Source of the DNA: Pirellulales bacterium
GTDB lineage: Bacteria; Planctomycetota; Planctomycetia; Pirellulales; UBA1268
DNA length: 64,000 bases
Assembly: GCA_018401745.1 (NCBI GenBank)
Contig: JAGYJY010000017.1
Coordinates: 1-64,000 of the forward strand
Direction of reading: 5' to 3'
Part shown: positions 19,663-29,419 of the stretch, piece after piece
Layout of the letters: each line of letters starts with the position of its first letter
How positions within the stretch are numbered: position 1 is the first letter of the stretch
Program-made: the position numbers and the translations under genes
The notes under the pieces: generated by a model
Databases searched by the model: none
The model's input: the letters and a program-made list of their open reading frames with translations, nothing else
Told to the model about the DNA's origin: nothing

Positions 19663-20965
19663 GGCCTTCACGGCCGCGGTGGTGCTGCTGATCGCGGGAG
19701 TGGGAGCCGCCGCCGAGGCGCCATCGCCAGGAGCGATTCCCGTCCGCATCGAGGGCAGCCCTGCTGAAGGCTTTCGGCTGCTGAGAGCCGGCAGGCCGTT
19801 TCGGATTCAGGGTGTCGGCGGCCATCAGCACCTCGACGTGCTTGTGGCCTGCGGGGGCAACACGATCCGCACCTGGGATGTCGACACGCTGCTCCGCGAG
19901 ACCGATGGCGTGCGGCTGATCGACCGCGCAGCCAGCCTGGGCCTGGCGGTGACGGTGGGCATCTGGCTGGGGCATGAGCGGCATGGCTTCGACTATGGCG
20001 ATCCGCAGCAGCTGCAGCAGCAGCGGCAGGCCGTGACGCGGGCTGTGGAGGCGCTCCGCGACCATCCCGCGGTGCTCAGCTGGGGGCTGGGAAACGAGAT
20101 GGAGGGCCCCACGGGCTCCGGCGACAGCGAACAGATCTGGCAGGAGATCAACCGGCTGGCCGGTCTGATCAAGTCGCGTGACCGTGCGCATCCGGTGATG
20201 ACGGTCGTCGCCAACATCAACCCGGCGAAAGTGGCAGCGATCCAGCAGCACGCTCCACTGGTCGACATTCTTGGAGTCAACGCCTACGCCGGGGCCACCG
20301 GTGTGGGCCAGCAGCTGCGGCAGCTCGGCTGGCAGAAGCCCTACTGCATCACCGAATATGGCCTGCCAGGCCCGTGGGAAACGGAGCAGACCGCCTGGCA
20401 CGCACCGGTTGAGCCGACCAGCCGGCAGAAGGCAGGGATGTACAACGCCGCCACTCGTGAGATCCTCGCCGATCCCGCGTGTCTGGGCGGCTACGCGTTT
20501 CTCTGGGGGCAGAAGCAGGAAGCGACCGCGAGCTGGTTTGGGATGTTTCTGCCGACGGGTGAAAAGACGATCACGGTCGATGCCGTGACCGATGCCTGGA
20601 CCGACCGCTGGCCTGACGACCGGGCGCCGGTGCTGCGGGATGTGGAGATGCCGCTGGCTGGCAAGCGGCTCGCGGCTGGCACCACGCTTCGTGTCGTGGC
20701 CCGCTCGACGGATCCTGAGGGCGAGCCGCTGTCGTATGCCTGGGAGGTTCGTCGCGAGAGCAGCGATCGGAAGACGGGCGGCGATGCCGAGCAGAGCCCT
20801 GAGGTTGTGCCGGGGTGCATTGTCTCAGCCGACGACCGCGGCGTGGCCACCGTCAGACTTCCGCGAGAGCCCGGCAGCTACCGGTTGTTTGTCACGGTTC
20901 GCGACGGCCACGGCTCTGGCAACATCGACAACTGGCCGTTTCAGGTCGGCTCAGGATCTCGCTGA
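19646..20965 (+). CDS. Exported clan-A glycoside hydrolase-type TIM barrel with C-terminal PKD-like domain
   Basis: ATG 19646, with AAGGAACTGGAG upstream, gives 439 residues with a signal peptide (EAFTAAVVLLIAGVGAAAEA). The barrel has the two glutamates expected of GH2/GH5-like retaining enzymes: WGLGNEMEG (acid/base, Glu151) and ITEYGLPG (nucleophile, Glu237). Residues from about 330 form a beta domain (ARSTDPEGEPLSYAWEV) resembling PKD or cadherin-like repeats. Beta-glucan or other polysaccharide cleavage or transfer is likely, but the substrate cannot be read from the sequence. Its 3' end overlaps the convergent ABC permease gene by 15 bases. Confidence 0.8.
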   Translation: MRSLSEAFTAAVVLLIAGVGAAAEAPSPGAIPVRIEGSPAEGFRLLRAGRPFRIQGVGGHQHLDVLVACGGNTIRTWDVDTLLRETDGVRLIDRAASLGLAVTVGIWLGHERHGFDYGDPQQLQQQRQAVTRAVEALRDHPAVLSWGLGNEMEGPTGSGDSEQIWQEINRLAGLIKSRDRAHPVMTVVANINPAKVAAIQQHAPLVDILGVNAYAGATGVGQQLRQLGWQKPYCITEYGLPGPWETEQTAWHAPVEPTSRQKAGMYNAATREILADPACLGGYAFLWGQKQEATASWFGMFLPTGEKTITVDAVTDAWTDRWPDDRAPVLRDVEMPLAGKRLAAGTTLRVVARSTDPEGEPLSYAWEVRRESSDRKTGGDAEQSPEVVPGCIVSADDRGVATVRLPREPGSYRLFVTVRDGHGSGNIDNWPFQVGSGSR

Positions 20966-23065
20966 GCTGCTGCCGGGCTGCTGAAGGTCACCAAGGCAGC
21001 TCCCGCAACGGCGAGCCAGCAGGCCGGTTGCGGCGAGGGCAGCGGGCGAGATCTCCAGCGTTTCCAGCGAGGTGCCAGCCAGCAGTGAAACGCCCACCGG
21101 CACGGCGTTGTGCACGGCATGGCAGAGGACACCGGGTAGCAGGCTGCCGGTGTGCACCGCCATCCAGCCGAGCACAAGGCCCATCGCAAAGGTGGTGGGG
21201 AGCCGCTCGGGCAGCAGGTGGACCACAGCAAACAAGGCAGCCTGGGCGACGACCGCGGCAAACTGCCGGCCGGTAGATGGCTGCTGGCCTTGAAGCGCGG
21301 AAAGCATCCAGCCCCGGAAGACGAGCTCTTCACAGACCGCAGGGATCACGGCGAGCACGAGCACCACCAGCCACCATGGGGTGCCGGTAAGCAGGCCGCT
21401 GAGCCTGCCGGCGAGCTCATCAGCTGCCGCTGAAGGCGTGTCGCTTACGAGCCAGCGGATCGCCATTGCGCCGAGCAGGAAGAGGCCTGCTCCGAGGAGC
21501 ACCGCTCCGGGCAGCGACAGCCAGCCGCGGCCCGCCGGCCGCATCAGCCGCAGGGTTTCCACGAGATTGACCCGCTGCCAGGCGATCACCGCAGCCAGAG
21601 GCAGCAGCATCGAGAAGAGCTGCTGCAGCGGCAGGGCGATGGCGAGGTTCTCCGGAAGCAGGCTCTGCACATACCACACGCCCGCCAGGCCAACGATGGC
21701 CGGGAGCACCCCTTGCAGGGGCGAAGGGAGGCGACGCTCGGGAGGCCGTTGGAGCAGACCGCTGGCGGCATCAGGCCCCCGGAAGATGATGTCTTCATCG
21801 GCCAGGGCAGCGGCCGTGGCCTTGAGCAGCAGCCAGCACCAGCCAACTGCCGCGAGGATCGTCAGGGGCAGCAGCAGCCCAATCGGCTCGCCGGTCAGCG
21901 CGAGCCTCGCCACCAGCACCTGCCCGGCCACGGGCATTGCCGCAATCGCCTCGCGTGGCAGCGGCATGGGCACAAGCCCCGCGGCCGCGAGCACGCTGAC
22001 CGCCAGCATGACCGTGGTCAGGGCATGATGGGCTTCCTTGAGGCTTCGCAGCGACGACGTAATCGCCAGGCAGGCGGCGGCAGCCACCGCCGCGAGCACC
22101 ACCTGCGTGGCCACCGCGGTGAGCACAGCCGCAGCCGCTGGGGCGGCGGTCAGCAGCCCCTGCAGATTCTCTGGCAGCGCCTGCACTCCGACAGCCGCGG
22201 TGCCTGTGATCGCCACAAGGTTGGCCACCAGGGTGGCAAGCGTCACGGCATAGACCGCAAGAAACTTCCCCCAGACCACCTCGCCGATCCCGCAGGGTGC
22301 CACTAGCAGCGTTTCGATCGTGCCCCGCTCCTTCTCGCCGGCAAAGGCATCGGCAGCAGGATGAAAGGCGCCGGTGACAGTGAGCAGGGTCAGGATCATC
22401 AGCATGCTGCTGGCGATCGTCGAGATCACGGAGCTGGCCTGGGCGACTGACGTGCCTCCGCCCGTCTTGGGAGCCACGATCAGGGTGACTGGCTCAAACA
22501 CTGAGGTCGGCACCTGCAGCCGGGCCATCCGTTCGCGGCGGATCGCATCGGCGAGGCTCTCGAAGACCGCTTCGAGATGGCCAATCGCAGCCTCCGCATC
22601 GATGTTGGGGCTTGTGGCCTGCAGCGGCAGGCCTACGCCACCGAGGGTCTGCAAGGCTCGAGCTGTTCCTGGTGGCACGTCGACCCAGGCATCGGCAGCA
22701 CCCGCTCTCACCTCTTCGATCGCCGCCTCTACGCTGGCTGCGATCGACACACCCAGCGACGAGGGCCAGCCGTCGGCTGCCTTGAGCGACGAGCGGTCGG
22801 GAGCGTCGCGAAGGGCGACCAGCCGGGCGGCCACCGCCGGCGCATCCGCTCCCGTGAGCAGGAGCTTGAGCTCGAGAGGCTGCTGGGCCCCATCGATCTG
22901 CTCAAGCGCCGAGCGGAGGCCGAGAACCGTCGCCAGTGCCACGATCGGGTAGGCGATCAGCGGCAGCAAAAAGGTGATAAACACAGCCCGGCGATCGCGG
23001 ACAAACTCTCGCAGGTCACGGCGGGCAATGGCTGATGCCGGTGATAGTGGTGCCGCGGGCTTCAT
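20951..23065 (-). CDS. ABC-2 type permease (NatB-like) fused to a CPBP/CAAX-type intramembrane protease
   Basis: At 704 residues this is a two-part membrane protein. The first part (about 1-410) has the NatB pattern: an N-terminal span (ITFLLPLIAYPIVALATVLGL), a large extracytoplasmic loop, then ADAFAGEKERGTIETLLVAP, the ABC-2 coupling region. The C-terminal part (about 560-690) carries the CPBP motifs EELVFRGW, a His in FAVVHLLPER and HAVHNAV, expected to form a metal-dependent protease site in the membrane. It overlaps its ATPase gene by four bases. The fusion suggests export of a substrate together with its cleavage or self-protection. Confidence 0.87.
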   Translation of the reverse strand: MKPAAPLSPASAIARRDLREFVRDRRAVFITFLLPLIAYPIVALATVLGLRSALEQIDGAQQPLELKLLLTGADAPAVAARLVALRDAPDRSSLKAADGWPSSLGVSIAASVEAAIEEVRAGAADAWVDVPPGTARALQTLGGVGLPLQATSPNIDAEAAIGHLEAVFESLADAIRRERMARLQVPTSVFEPVTLIVAPKTGGGTSVAQASSVISTIASSMLMILTLLTVTGAFHPAADAFAGEKERGTIETLLVAPCGIGEVVWGKFLAVYAVTLATLVANLVAITGTAAVGVQALPENLQGLLTAAPAAAAVLTAVATQVVLAAVAAAACLAITSSLRSLKEAHHALTTVMLAVSVLAAAGLVPMPLPREAIAAMPVAGQVLVARLALTGEPIGLLLPLTILAAVGWCWLLLKATAAALADEDIIFRGPDAASGLLQRPPERRLPSPLQGVLPAIVGLAGVWYVQSLLPENLAIALPLQQLFSMLLPLAAVIAWQRVNLVETLRLMRPAGRGWLSLPGAVLLGAGLFLLGAMAIRWLVSDTPSAAADELAGRLSGLLTGTPWWLVVLVLAVIPAVCEELVFRGWMLSALQGQQPSTGRQFAAVVAQAALFAVVHLLPERLPTTFAMGLVLGWMAVHTGSLLPGVLCHAVHNAVPVGVSLLAGTSLETLEISPAALAATGLLARRCGSCLGDLQQPGSSSARS

Positions 23066-23847
23066 GAGGCGACCGCTCGGTAGAAGGCATCTTCGATCGA
23101 GTCTTCCGAGGGCTCGAGCAGTTCTTCCCGCGTGCCACGGGCCACGATGCGGCCTGCGTGCATGATCACGAAACGGTCGCAGCGGCGCTCGATCTCGTGC
23201 AGCCGATGGGTCGACAGCAGGATGGCCCTGCCTTCGCTGCGGAGCTGGGCGAGCAGGTCGAGCAGTTCTCGCGAGCCGAGCAGATCCACGGCAGCGGTTG
23301 GCTCGTCAAACACGAGCACGGGTGGCTCATGGACGAGGGCCCGGCCGAGAGACACCCGCTGCCGCTGGCCACTGGAGAGCCGACCGGAAGGACGGTCTGC
23401 GTAGCTGGTCATCCCGAGCGCCCCGACGAGCCGCTCGACGGAGGCCTCAAGCTCTGCTGTGGGGATGCCGTGGAGCCTGCCGTAGGAGATGAGCGTTTCC
23501 CGGGGGGTGAGCCGGTCGGGGACACCCGTGGTGGCCGAGACGTAGCCGATCCGTCGCCGCACGCCGAGTGGATCCTCGCGAATGTCGACGCCGTCTACGC
23601 TGGCCGTGCCGGAGGTGGGCTTCAGCAGCGTGACGAGCATCCGCAGCAGGGTCGTCTTGCCGGCGCCGTTGGCCCCCAGCAGCCCGACGGTTTCACCGCG
23701 ATGCACGTTGAAGGAGACGCCGTCGACTGCCCGCACCACACTGCCGTCGCGGGCCTGGTAGTGCTTCACAAGATCGACAACATCGATCGCCGGCAGCCCT
23801 TGGGGCTGGCCGACATCAGCGGCTCGCGGATCTTGATCGGTCACCAT
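23062..23847 (-). CDS. ABC transporter ATP-binding protein (NatA-like)
   Basis: A 261-residue ATPase with Walker A GANGAGKTT, signature LSSGQRQR, Walker B VLVFDEPTA and the switch His in LLSTHRLHE. ATG 23847 was chosen because GAGGCAGG precedes it; the frame is open to 23931. It energises the fused permease/protease encoded directly downstream, with overlapping stop and start codons. The DEPTAAVD variant replaces the usual DEPT(S/N)GLD. Confidence 0.92.
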   Translation of the reverse strand: MVTDQDPRAADVGQPQGLPAIDVVDLVKHYQARDGSVVRAVDGVSFNVHRGETVGLLGANGAGKTTLLRMLVTLLKPTSGTASVDGVDIREDPLGVRRRIGYVSATTGVPDRLTPRETLISYGRLHGIPTAELEASVERLVGALGMTSYADRPSGRLSSGQRQRVSLGRALVHEPPVLVFDEPTAAVDLLGSRELLDLLAQLRSEGRAILLSTHRLHEIERRCDRFVIMHAGRIVARGTREELLEPSEDSIEDAFYRAVAS

Positions 23848-23878
23848 CGACTTGCCTGCCTCACACACGCCGTGGCGA

Positions 23879-24712
23879 TCAGATCTCTTCACTCGGCGGA
23901 AACTGCCGCCGCTCCGCAATGACAACCGCAAGCCCGAGCAGGAGCGTAACGAGCACCAGCACCGCGAGCACCTGCACCGAGGGAGGCTGGGTGTCGATCA
24001 GCAGCTGCACCTCAGCCGGAAGCCGCCGCCGCCAGCCCATCCCCTCCACCAGCAGGCTCCGCAGCCGCAGGCTGACGGTGGCCTGATTGATCACCGCTGG
24101 CAAAAGCCCCGCCAGGTATTCAACCACCAACGCCAGGCCGACGCTCGCCACCATCGCCCGCTTGGGCACGATCACCGCAGGCAGGGCAAAGAGCGCTCCA
24201 CGGCCAGCCGCTGAAAGCACGATCAAGCCGAGCATCACGGAGAACACCCGCATGGGCTCTTCCGTGCCAGAGACCAGCACGGCCGGAATCAGCGCGAGGG
24301 TTCCCACGCTCACCGTCCAGATGACAGCCGCAGCAAAGGTGCCCAGGATCATCGCCCGACGGCCGTTTGGTCGCACCGCCACATGAATCCAGGTGCCACG
24401 CTCAAGCTCATCGGCAACCACAGGGCACATCGTGACCAGCAGGGCGAGCACGCAGACCGCCTCGGGCACCAGCGCGTAGATCAGGAGCGCAGCGAGGTCG
24501 CGCTCGATGGGGAAGCCGGCGGTGCGGCCGACCGCAGCCACAACAGCTGCGGGGAAGAGGATGCCGATGGCTGCGACAGCGAGCCGGGAGCGGGTGAGCA
24601 TCCGCCGCAGCTGAAACTCGGCGATCGTCACTGCCGATGTGAGCAGCGACACAACCGGCTGGTCCTCGGCATGCCGTCCACGGGCGTCTGCAGCATCGAC
24701 AGCAGCCATCAC
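23879..24712 (-). CDS. ABC-2 type permease
   Basis: A 277-residue protein with about six membrane spans, starting near residue 40 (LAVAAIGILFPAAVVAAVG). DELERGTWIHVAVRPNGR is the cytosolic coupling stretch typical of ABC-2 permeases. Its start overlaps the preceding ATPase stop by four bases, pairing it with the 24709-25635 ATPase. Substrate unknown. Confidence 0.8.
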   Translation of the reverse strand: MMAAVDAADARGRHAEDQPVVSLLTSAVTIAEFQLRRMLTRSRLAVAAIGILFPAAVVAAVGRTAGFPIERDLAALLIYALVPEAVCVLALLVTMCPVVADELERGTWIHVAVRPNGRRAMILGTFAAAVIWTVSVGTLALIPAVLVSGTEEPMRVFSVMLGLIVLSAAGRGALFALPAVIVPKRAMVASVGLALVVEYLAGLLPAVINQATVSLRLRSLLVEGMGWRRRLPAEVQLLIDTQPPSVQVLAVLVLVTLLLGLAVVIAERRQFPPSEEI

Positions 24713-25635
24713 ACGCCTCCCCGATGCAGCGACACGAGTCGACCAAACACACCTTCGAGTGAGCGGTCGTCGGGAACGACCTCGCGCACCGCGATCCCCT
24801 CATCAATGGCGGCTGCCATGATCTGCTCGGCTAGCATGCCGGCCTGTCGCGTGCCGATGATCAGCGTGTCGTCGCGCTCGAACCGCAGGCTGCGGGCGTC
24901 GTCGCCGCGGCAGACGATTTCCGCAAGCCGGCGGGGCTTGTCGCAGACCACACGAACCTCGGCTGGTGTGGCATCGATCAGGCTGCGGATCTCACTCGAT
25001 GAGCCGCTGGCCACCACTCGGCTGCCAAGAATCACGACCAGGCCGGCGCCGAGCGGCTCGATCTCATGCAGCAGATGGCTGGCAACCAGCAGGCTGCGAT
25101 GGGTCGCCCACTCCTTCACCAGTGAGACAAGATCGTGTCGGGCGACCGGATCGAGCCCGTCAAAGGGCTCGTCGAGCACGAGCAGCTGCGGGCCGTGCGC
25201 CAAGGCACCAGCGAGCTTGGCCCGCTGCCGCATGCCCTTGGAGAGGGTGCCGATGGGGCGATCGGCGGCTGCGGAGAGCCGCACCTGATCGAGCGCTGCG
25301 GCAGCTCTTCGCTCGGCCTCGTGCCGCGTGAATCCCGAGAGCCGCACCAGGTAGGAGACCCACTGCAGCGGCGTGACCGACCGTTCACGGATGTCGCCAG
25401 CGGGGCAGTAGCCGATCCGTGAGAGCACCGAGGGATTGCTGAAGGGCCGCTCACCGAAGACCTCCACACGGCCCATCGTGGGTCGCAGCTGGCCGGTCAC
25501 CAGGCCCAGGAGCGTGGTCTTGCCAGCACCGTTGGGGCCGAGCAGACCGTGGGCGCCTCGCTCCAGGTCGACCGTGACGTCGTTGACGCCGATCACCTGC
25601 CCGTAGAGTTTCGTGACGTGCGTGAGTGAGATCAT
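24709..25635 (-). CDS. ABC transporter ATP-binding protein
   Basis: A 308-residue ATPase starting MISLTHVTKLYG at ATG 25635. Walker A is GPNGAGKTT, the signature is LSKGMRQR, Walker B is LLVLDEPFDGLDP, and SHLLHEIE carries the switch His. About 90 residues follow the nucleotide-binding domain, as in exporters of the CcmA/NatA group. The order ATPase-permease with ATGA overlap shows it works with the next gene. Confidence 0.92.
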   Translation of the reverse strand: MISLTHVTKLYGQVIGVNDVTVDLERGAHGLLGPNGAGKTTLLGLVTGQLRPTMGRVEVFGERPFSNPSVLSRIGYCPAGDIRERSVTPLQWVSYLVRLSGFTRHEAERRAAAALDQVRLSAAADRPIGTLSKGMRQRAKLAGALAHGPQLLVLDEPFDGLDPVARHDLVSLVKEWATHRSLLVASHLLHEIEPLGAGLVVILGSRVVASGSSSEIRSLIDATPAEVRVVCDKPRRLAEIVCRGDDARSLRFERDDTLIIGTRQAGMLAEQIMAAAIDEGIAVREVVPDDRSLEGVFGRLVSLHRGGV

Positions 25636-25663
25636 CGAGCGGCTTGCAACACAAAGAATCGCA

Positions 25664-26782
25664 TCAGGAACGCATCGGCGCATCCACACGCCGCACCAGC
25701 ACCACGAGCGAGGCGACGGAGATGAAGGCCAAGGAGATCAGTGGAGGAAGAAACGCCTGTGGACGCTGCTCCATGCCGAAGATCGCTGCCTGGACCACCC
25801 CGATCGCATGATAGGGCGAAACCCAGGCCCAGTGATCGATGGAGTTGTCGAGGCCTGCGGCACGGGCCAGCCAGTGCATCTGTCGAGGGCGGCCATGACG
25901 ATCGTCGTCCTCCAGCCCGCCAAACGGCTCATCGAAGAAGCTACCCGCTTCCGGCGGTGGCTGCTCGGCCATCAGTTCTGCGGTGCCCAAGGCTGCGTGG
26001 GTGATCCAGCAGGCAACCCAGGTGGCAAACCAGGCAAACCCTGCAATCCGGCTCTCGGTGGTGATCGCTGAGAAGGCGAGCGCCAGGAGCACGGTGGGAA
26101 TGGCGACAGCCAGGCTCGCCACCACCACCTTTGCCGGAAGGTCGATCGTGGCCACCGCTACATCGACACTCGGACTGACCAGCACGCCCACCAGCCACAG
26201 GCCGAGGGCTGGCAGGAGCGTGACCATCGCCACCACGCCGGCGAGCACAGCGGCCTTCCCCAGGATGTAGTCGCGGCGTGACACCGGCCTTGTGAAGTAG
26301 ACAAGCCAGGCTTTGGCCCGCATGTCACGGGAGATCAACGTGGGCGCAACCAGCCCGATCACCACCGCCAAGAGCACTGCCTGAGGCGCTCGCATGAAGG
26401 CGAGAAGCAGACGCGACCAGACGGTGCGGCGGGTCTGCTCCACCTCCTCGATCGAGCCAGGCAGAGAGCCGCCCTCACCCTCGGAGGGTCTGCCGAGCGC
26501 GTTGGCGAGGAGCCCGCCGAGCACACCGACGCCGTCGAGGTTACGACCGGCCTGTGCGGTCGCCTCGAGCATCCCCAGCCGTCCTTCTTCAACCGCCTGC
26601 TCGAAGGCGAAGAAGCTCATCGCGAAAGCGAGGGCTGGGCTCCAGGCGAAGAGCACCGCCCGCCTGAGCCAGCGGCTCTTCCAGGCCAGGGAGATGCCAG
26701 TCGACGCGATCACCACCGCGGCCGAGCCCGGAGGCCGTCGCACGCCTGTCCATGATCGATAGCCGACATCATGCAGGGGCAT
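25664..26782 (-). CDS. ABC-2 type permease subunit
   Basis: A 372-residue membrane protein with spans at SRWLRRAVLFAWSPALAFAMSF, LLAVVIGLVAPTLIS, and a cluster between residues 180 and 290. SRDMRAKAWLVYFTRPVSRRDY is the ABC-2 coupling loop (ISRDMR...PVSR). I start it at ATG 26782, overlapping the end of the upstream ATPase gene by 14 bases; longer in-frame starts would run into the ATPase. A soluble loop rich in Glu and Pro (EQPPPEAGSFFDEP) sits near residue 285. Confidence 0.82.
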   Translation of the reverse strand: MPLHDVGYRSWTGVRRPPGSAAVVIASTGISLAWKSRWLRRAVLFAWSPALAFAMSFFAFEQAVEEGRLGMLEATAQAGRNLDGVGVLGGLLANALGRPSEGEGGSLPGSIEEVEQTRRTVWSRLLLAFMRAPQAVLLAVVIGLVAPTLISRDMRAKAWLVYFTRPVSRRDYILGKAAVLAGVVAMVTLLPALGLWLVGVLVSPSVDVAVATIDLPAKVVVASLAVAIPTVLLALAFSAITTESRIAGFAWFATWVACWITHAALGTAELMAEQPPPEAGSFFDEPFGGLEDDDRHGRPRQMHWLARAAGLDNSIDHWAWVSPYHAIGVVQAAIFGMEQRPQAFLPPLISLAFISVASLVVLVRRVDAPMRS

Positions 26783-27768
26783 GGAGCACCTCGGGGGTTT
26801 GAGCGGCTTCCGCCTCGCGAAGGCTGGCGATGAAGACCTCCTCAAGCGGTCGCTGCGCCGGCTCGAAACTCCGCACCCCCACGCCCACGTCGCGGGCATG
26901 CTCACAGACAGCCCGCAGCACTGCCGGCGTGTCGTCATCGGCTGGCGTGGCGACCTCGACGGCCGGCCCGCGGATGGTGCGGACCAGGCTTGCGGCGATG
27001 CCTGCAGCGGAGAGCGCCCGGGCGAGTTCTTCCAGTGGCCCAGTTCCCTCGACACGGTGCATCGGCAGGGCTGGCCGTGTGAGTTCCTCGATGCTGCCCG
27101 AGAGCCGCACCCGGCCGGCCGCCAGCACGATCGCCCGCTCGCAGATCGCCTGCACATCGGGCAGCACGTGCGTGCAGAGGAAAATTGTTTTGCCGTGATC
27201 ACGGGCCAGCGTGACGAGGCGGCCGAGCATCGCCTTTCGCTCGATCGGATCGAGGCCGTTGGTCGGCTCGTCGAGGATGATCAGCGGCGGATCGTGCACA
27301 ATCGCTGCGGCGAAGGCGACCTTCTGCCGCGTGCCGACCGAGAACGTCTCCAGCGGCCGATACCGCTCCTGGCCGGCATCGCACCAGTCGAGCACCTCGT
27401 GGGCCCGTCGCAACGCCTCGCCGGCCGGAATACCGCAGAGCCGTGCCGCATACCGCACCATGCCCACGCCGGTCAGGCCGGGCACCGACGATTCATCTTC
27501 AGGCACCACCCCCACCTGCTGCCGCACCTGCCGCGAGGCCTTCTGCGGGTCGAGGCCGAAGACCCGCACAGCTGCCGCCGGCGAGCTTCACCAGGCCGAG
27601 CACGGTCCGCACCAGGGTGCTCTTGCCCGCGCCGTTGGGACCGACGAGGCCGGTGATGCCCGGCTCGACACGCAGCGAAACGCCGTCGAGTGCGGTGCGG
27701 CTCCCGTAGCGTTTGACAACACGGTCGAGTTCGACTGGGCAGGCGTCGCTGCTGTCTGCACTACGCAT
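26769..27768 (-). CDS. ABC transporter ATP-binding protein, frameshifted
   Basis: The N-terminal part (MRSADSSDA, with Walker [10 protein letters not shown]) reads in one frame to LAGGS. From [11 protein letters not shown] onward the rest, including [13 protein letters not shown], Walker [14 protein letters not shown] and CTHVLPDVQ, is in the next. The break is near 27569-27574, in the AGCTGTGCGG context. Joined, it is a normal-looking ATPase of about 332 residues. It heads a run of three ATPase-permease pairs on the minus strand. Confidence 0.83.
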
Positions 27769-27916
27769 AGCCCAACTTTCCGCGCGATCAGATGACTGGT
27801 GTGATGAAAAAGCTGGTGCTGTGGGTTGCTGGTAATCCCAGATCTCTTCAACGGCGGAGGCCACGCACACGTTGCGTGAGCCACGCTTTGTCGCTTCCGG
27901 GCAGTGAACCGGAAGG

Positions 27917-28477
27917 TCAGTCCTCCATCACCTCGACTTCTTTCGCTTTGGCAAGATCACCCACCTGGGCCTCAAACTTCTTGGTCAGCTCCTGCACGTC
28001 ATCCTTGGTGGAACTGACGTCGTCTTCGGTCATGCTGCCACCGGTCTTCTCACCGTCGGCGGCCTTGTTGGCATCGCGGCGGACGTTGCGGATGGCGACG
28101 CGGCTCTCTTCAGCAAGCTCTTTGATGCGGGCGGTCATCTTCCGCCGCACGTCGGTCGAAAGCGGCGGCACGGTGATGCGGATCACGCGGCCATCACTCT
28201 GAGGATTGAAGCCGAGATCGCTGGCATGCAGGGCTTTCTCGATGTCTTTGAGCGTGCTTGGGTCAAACGGCCGAACCACGATCTGATTCGGCTCGGGGGA
28301 CCCTACGTTGGCCAAGGCTTTGATCGGTGCGGGAGAGCCGTAGACTTCCACCTTGAGCGAGTCGACGAGGCCCGGATTGGCCCGGCCTGTCCGAATTCCC
28401 GTGAGGGCGTGACGGAAGACCTCGACAGCCTTCTCCATGCGTTCTTCAGCGTCGAGCAGGATGTCGTCTGCCGGCAT
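27917..28477 (-). CDS. frr: Ribosome recycling factor
   Basis: A 186-residue protein, the usual RRF length, starting [16 protein letters not shown] at ATG 28477 with AGGAG upstream. Family landmarks are [46 protein letters not shown] and [11 protein letters not shown]. It splits post-termination ribosomes with EF-G. It completes the conserved series rpsB-tsf-pyrH-frr. The tail EEDDV-like region reads [18 protein letters not shown] as expected. Confidence 0.97.
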   Translation of the reverse strand: MPADDILLDAEERMEKAVEVFRHALTGIRTGRANPGLVDSLKVEVYGSPAPIKALANVGSPEPNQIVVRPFDPSTLKDIEKALHASDLGFNPQSDGRVIRITVPPLSTDVRRKMTARIKELAEESRVAIRNVRRDANKAADGEKTGGSMTEDDVSSTKDDVQELTKKFEAQVGDLAKAKEVEVMED

Positions 28478-28666
28478 GTTGCGAGATCTCCTAAGGGCAG
28501 CCGGCGGCTCTGCGGCAGCCCCTGCTGGCCACGCTCGCTGGCGAAGCACCGATTGTCGCAGGAGGCTGCGCGGCACTTCAAGTCAGCCGCCACAGAAACG
28601 GCTCCTGGAGCGATCGTGTGAGCTGCAGCCACCACCGCGAGACCCTCACCCCACGAGGCTCGCTGC

Positions 28667-29398
28667 TCAGGCCAGCCGGCTGGTGACGAGCGTGCCGAGA
28701 CGTTCTCCAGCGACGGCCCGTTCGATGTTGCCGTCGGTGCGGTAGTTGAAGACGAGGATCGGCATCGAGTGCTCTCGGCACTGGGAAATGGCCGTTGCGT
28801 CCATCACCCGCAGTCCCTGCTCCTGCACCTGCTGGTAGGTCAGGTCGCGATAGAGCATGGCGTGCGGGTTTCTCTCCGGATCATCGGAATAGACGCCATC
28901 GACCCGCGTGGCCTTCAGCAGAATGTCAGCCTCAAGTTCGAGCGCCCGCTGGGCGGCCGCAGTGTCGGTCGTCACAAACGGGCTGCCGGTGCCCGCAGCC
29001 AGAATCACGATGCGGCCCTTCTCAAGATGACGACGGGCCCGGCGACGGATGTAGGGCTCGGCGACGCCGTCCATTTTGATGGCGGTCATCAGCCGCGTGC
29101 TCGCGCCAAGGCTCTCCAGGGCGTCTTGCAGGGCAAGGCCGTTGATGACCGTGGCCAGCATGCCCATGTAGTGGGCGGTGGCTTCTTGGATAGCAGCGTT
29201 GCCGGCGGTAAACGAACCACCTCGGAGAATGTTGCCACCTCCGATCACAACCGCCACCTGCACGCCTCGCGAAGCGACGCGGACCGTCTGCTCGGCGATG
29301 TGCACCACCTCCTCCATGGAGATGCCGCGCTCGCCTGCTCGCGCGAAACTCTCGCCGGAGAGCTTCAGGAGCACGCGCTTGTAGGGTGTGGGCGTCAT
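28667..29398 (-). CDS. pyrH: UMP kinase
   Basis: At 243 residues it is the standard bacterial amino-acid-kinase-fold UMP kinase: [57 protein letters not shown] and [13 protein letters not shown] are all present. It phosphorylates UMP with ATP in pyrimidine nucleotide synthesis. I use ATG 29398; a GTG two codons earlier is possible. Intact frame, between tsf and frr. Confidence 0.97.
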   Translation of the reverse strand: MTPTPYKRVLLKLSGESFARAGERGISMEEVVHIAEQTVRVASRGVQVAVVIGGGNILRGGSFTAGNAAIQEATAHYMGMLATVINGLALQDALESLGASTRLMTAIKMDGVAEPYIRRRARRHLEKGRIVILAAGTGSPFVTTDTAAAQRALELEADILLKATRVDGVYSDDPERNPHAMLYRDLTYQQVQEQGLRVMDATAISQCREHSMPILVFNYRTDGNIERAVAGERLGTLVTSRLA

Positions 29399-29419
29399 GG
29401 TCACAGGAGAGAGCCGCTC

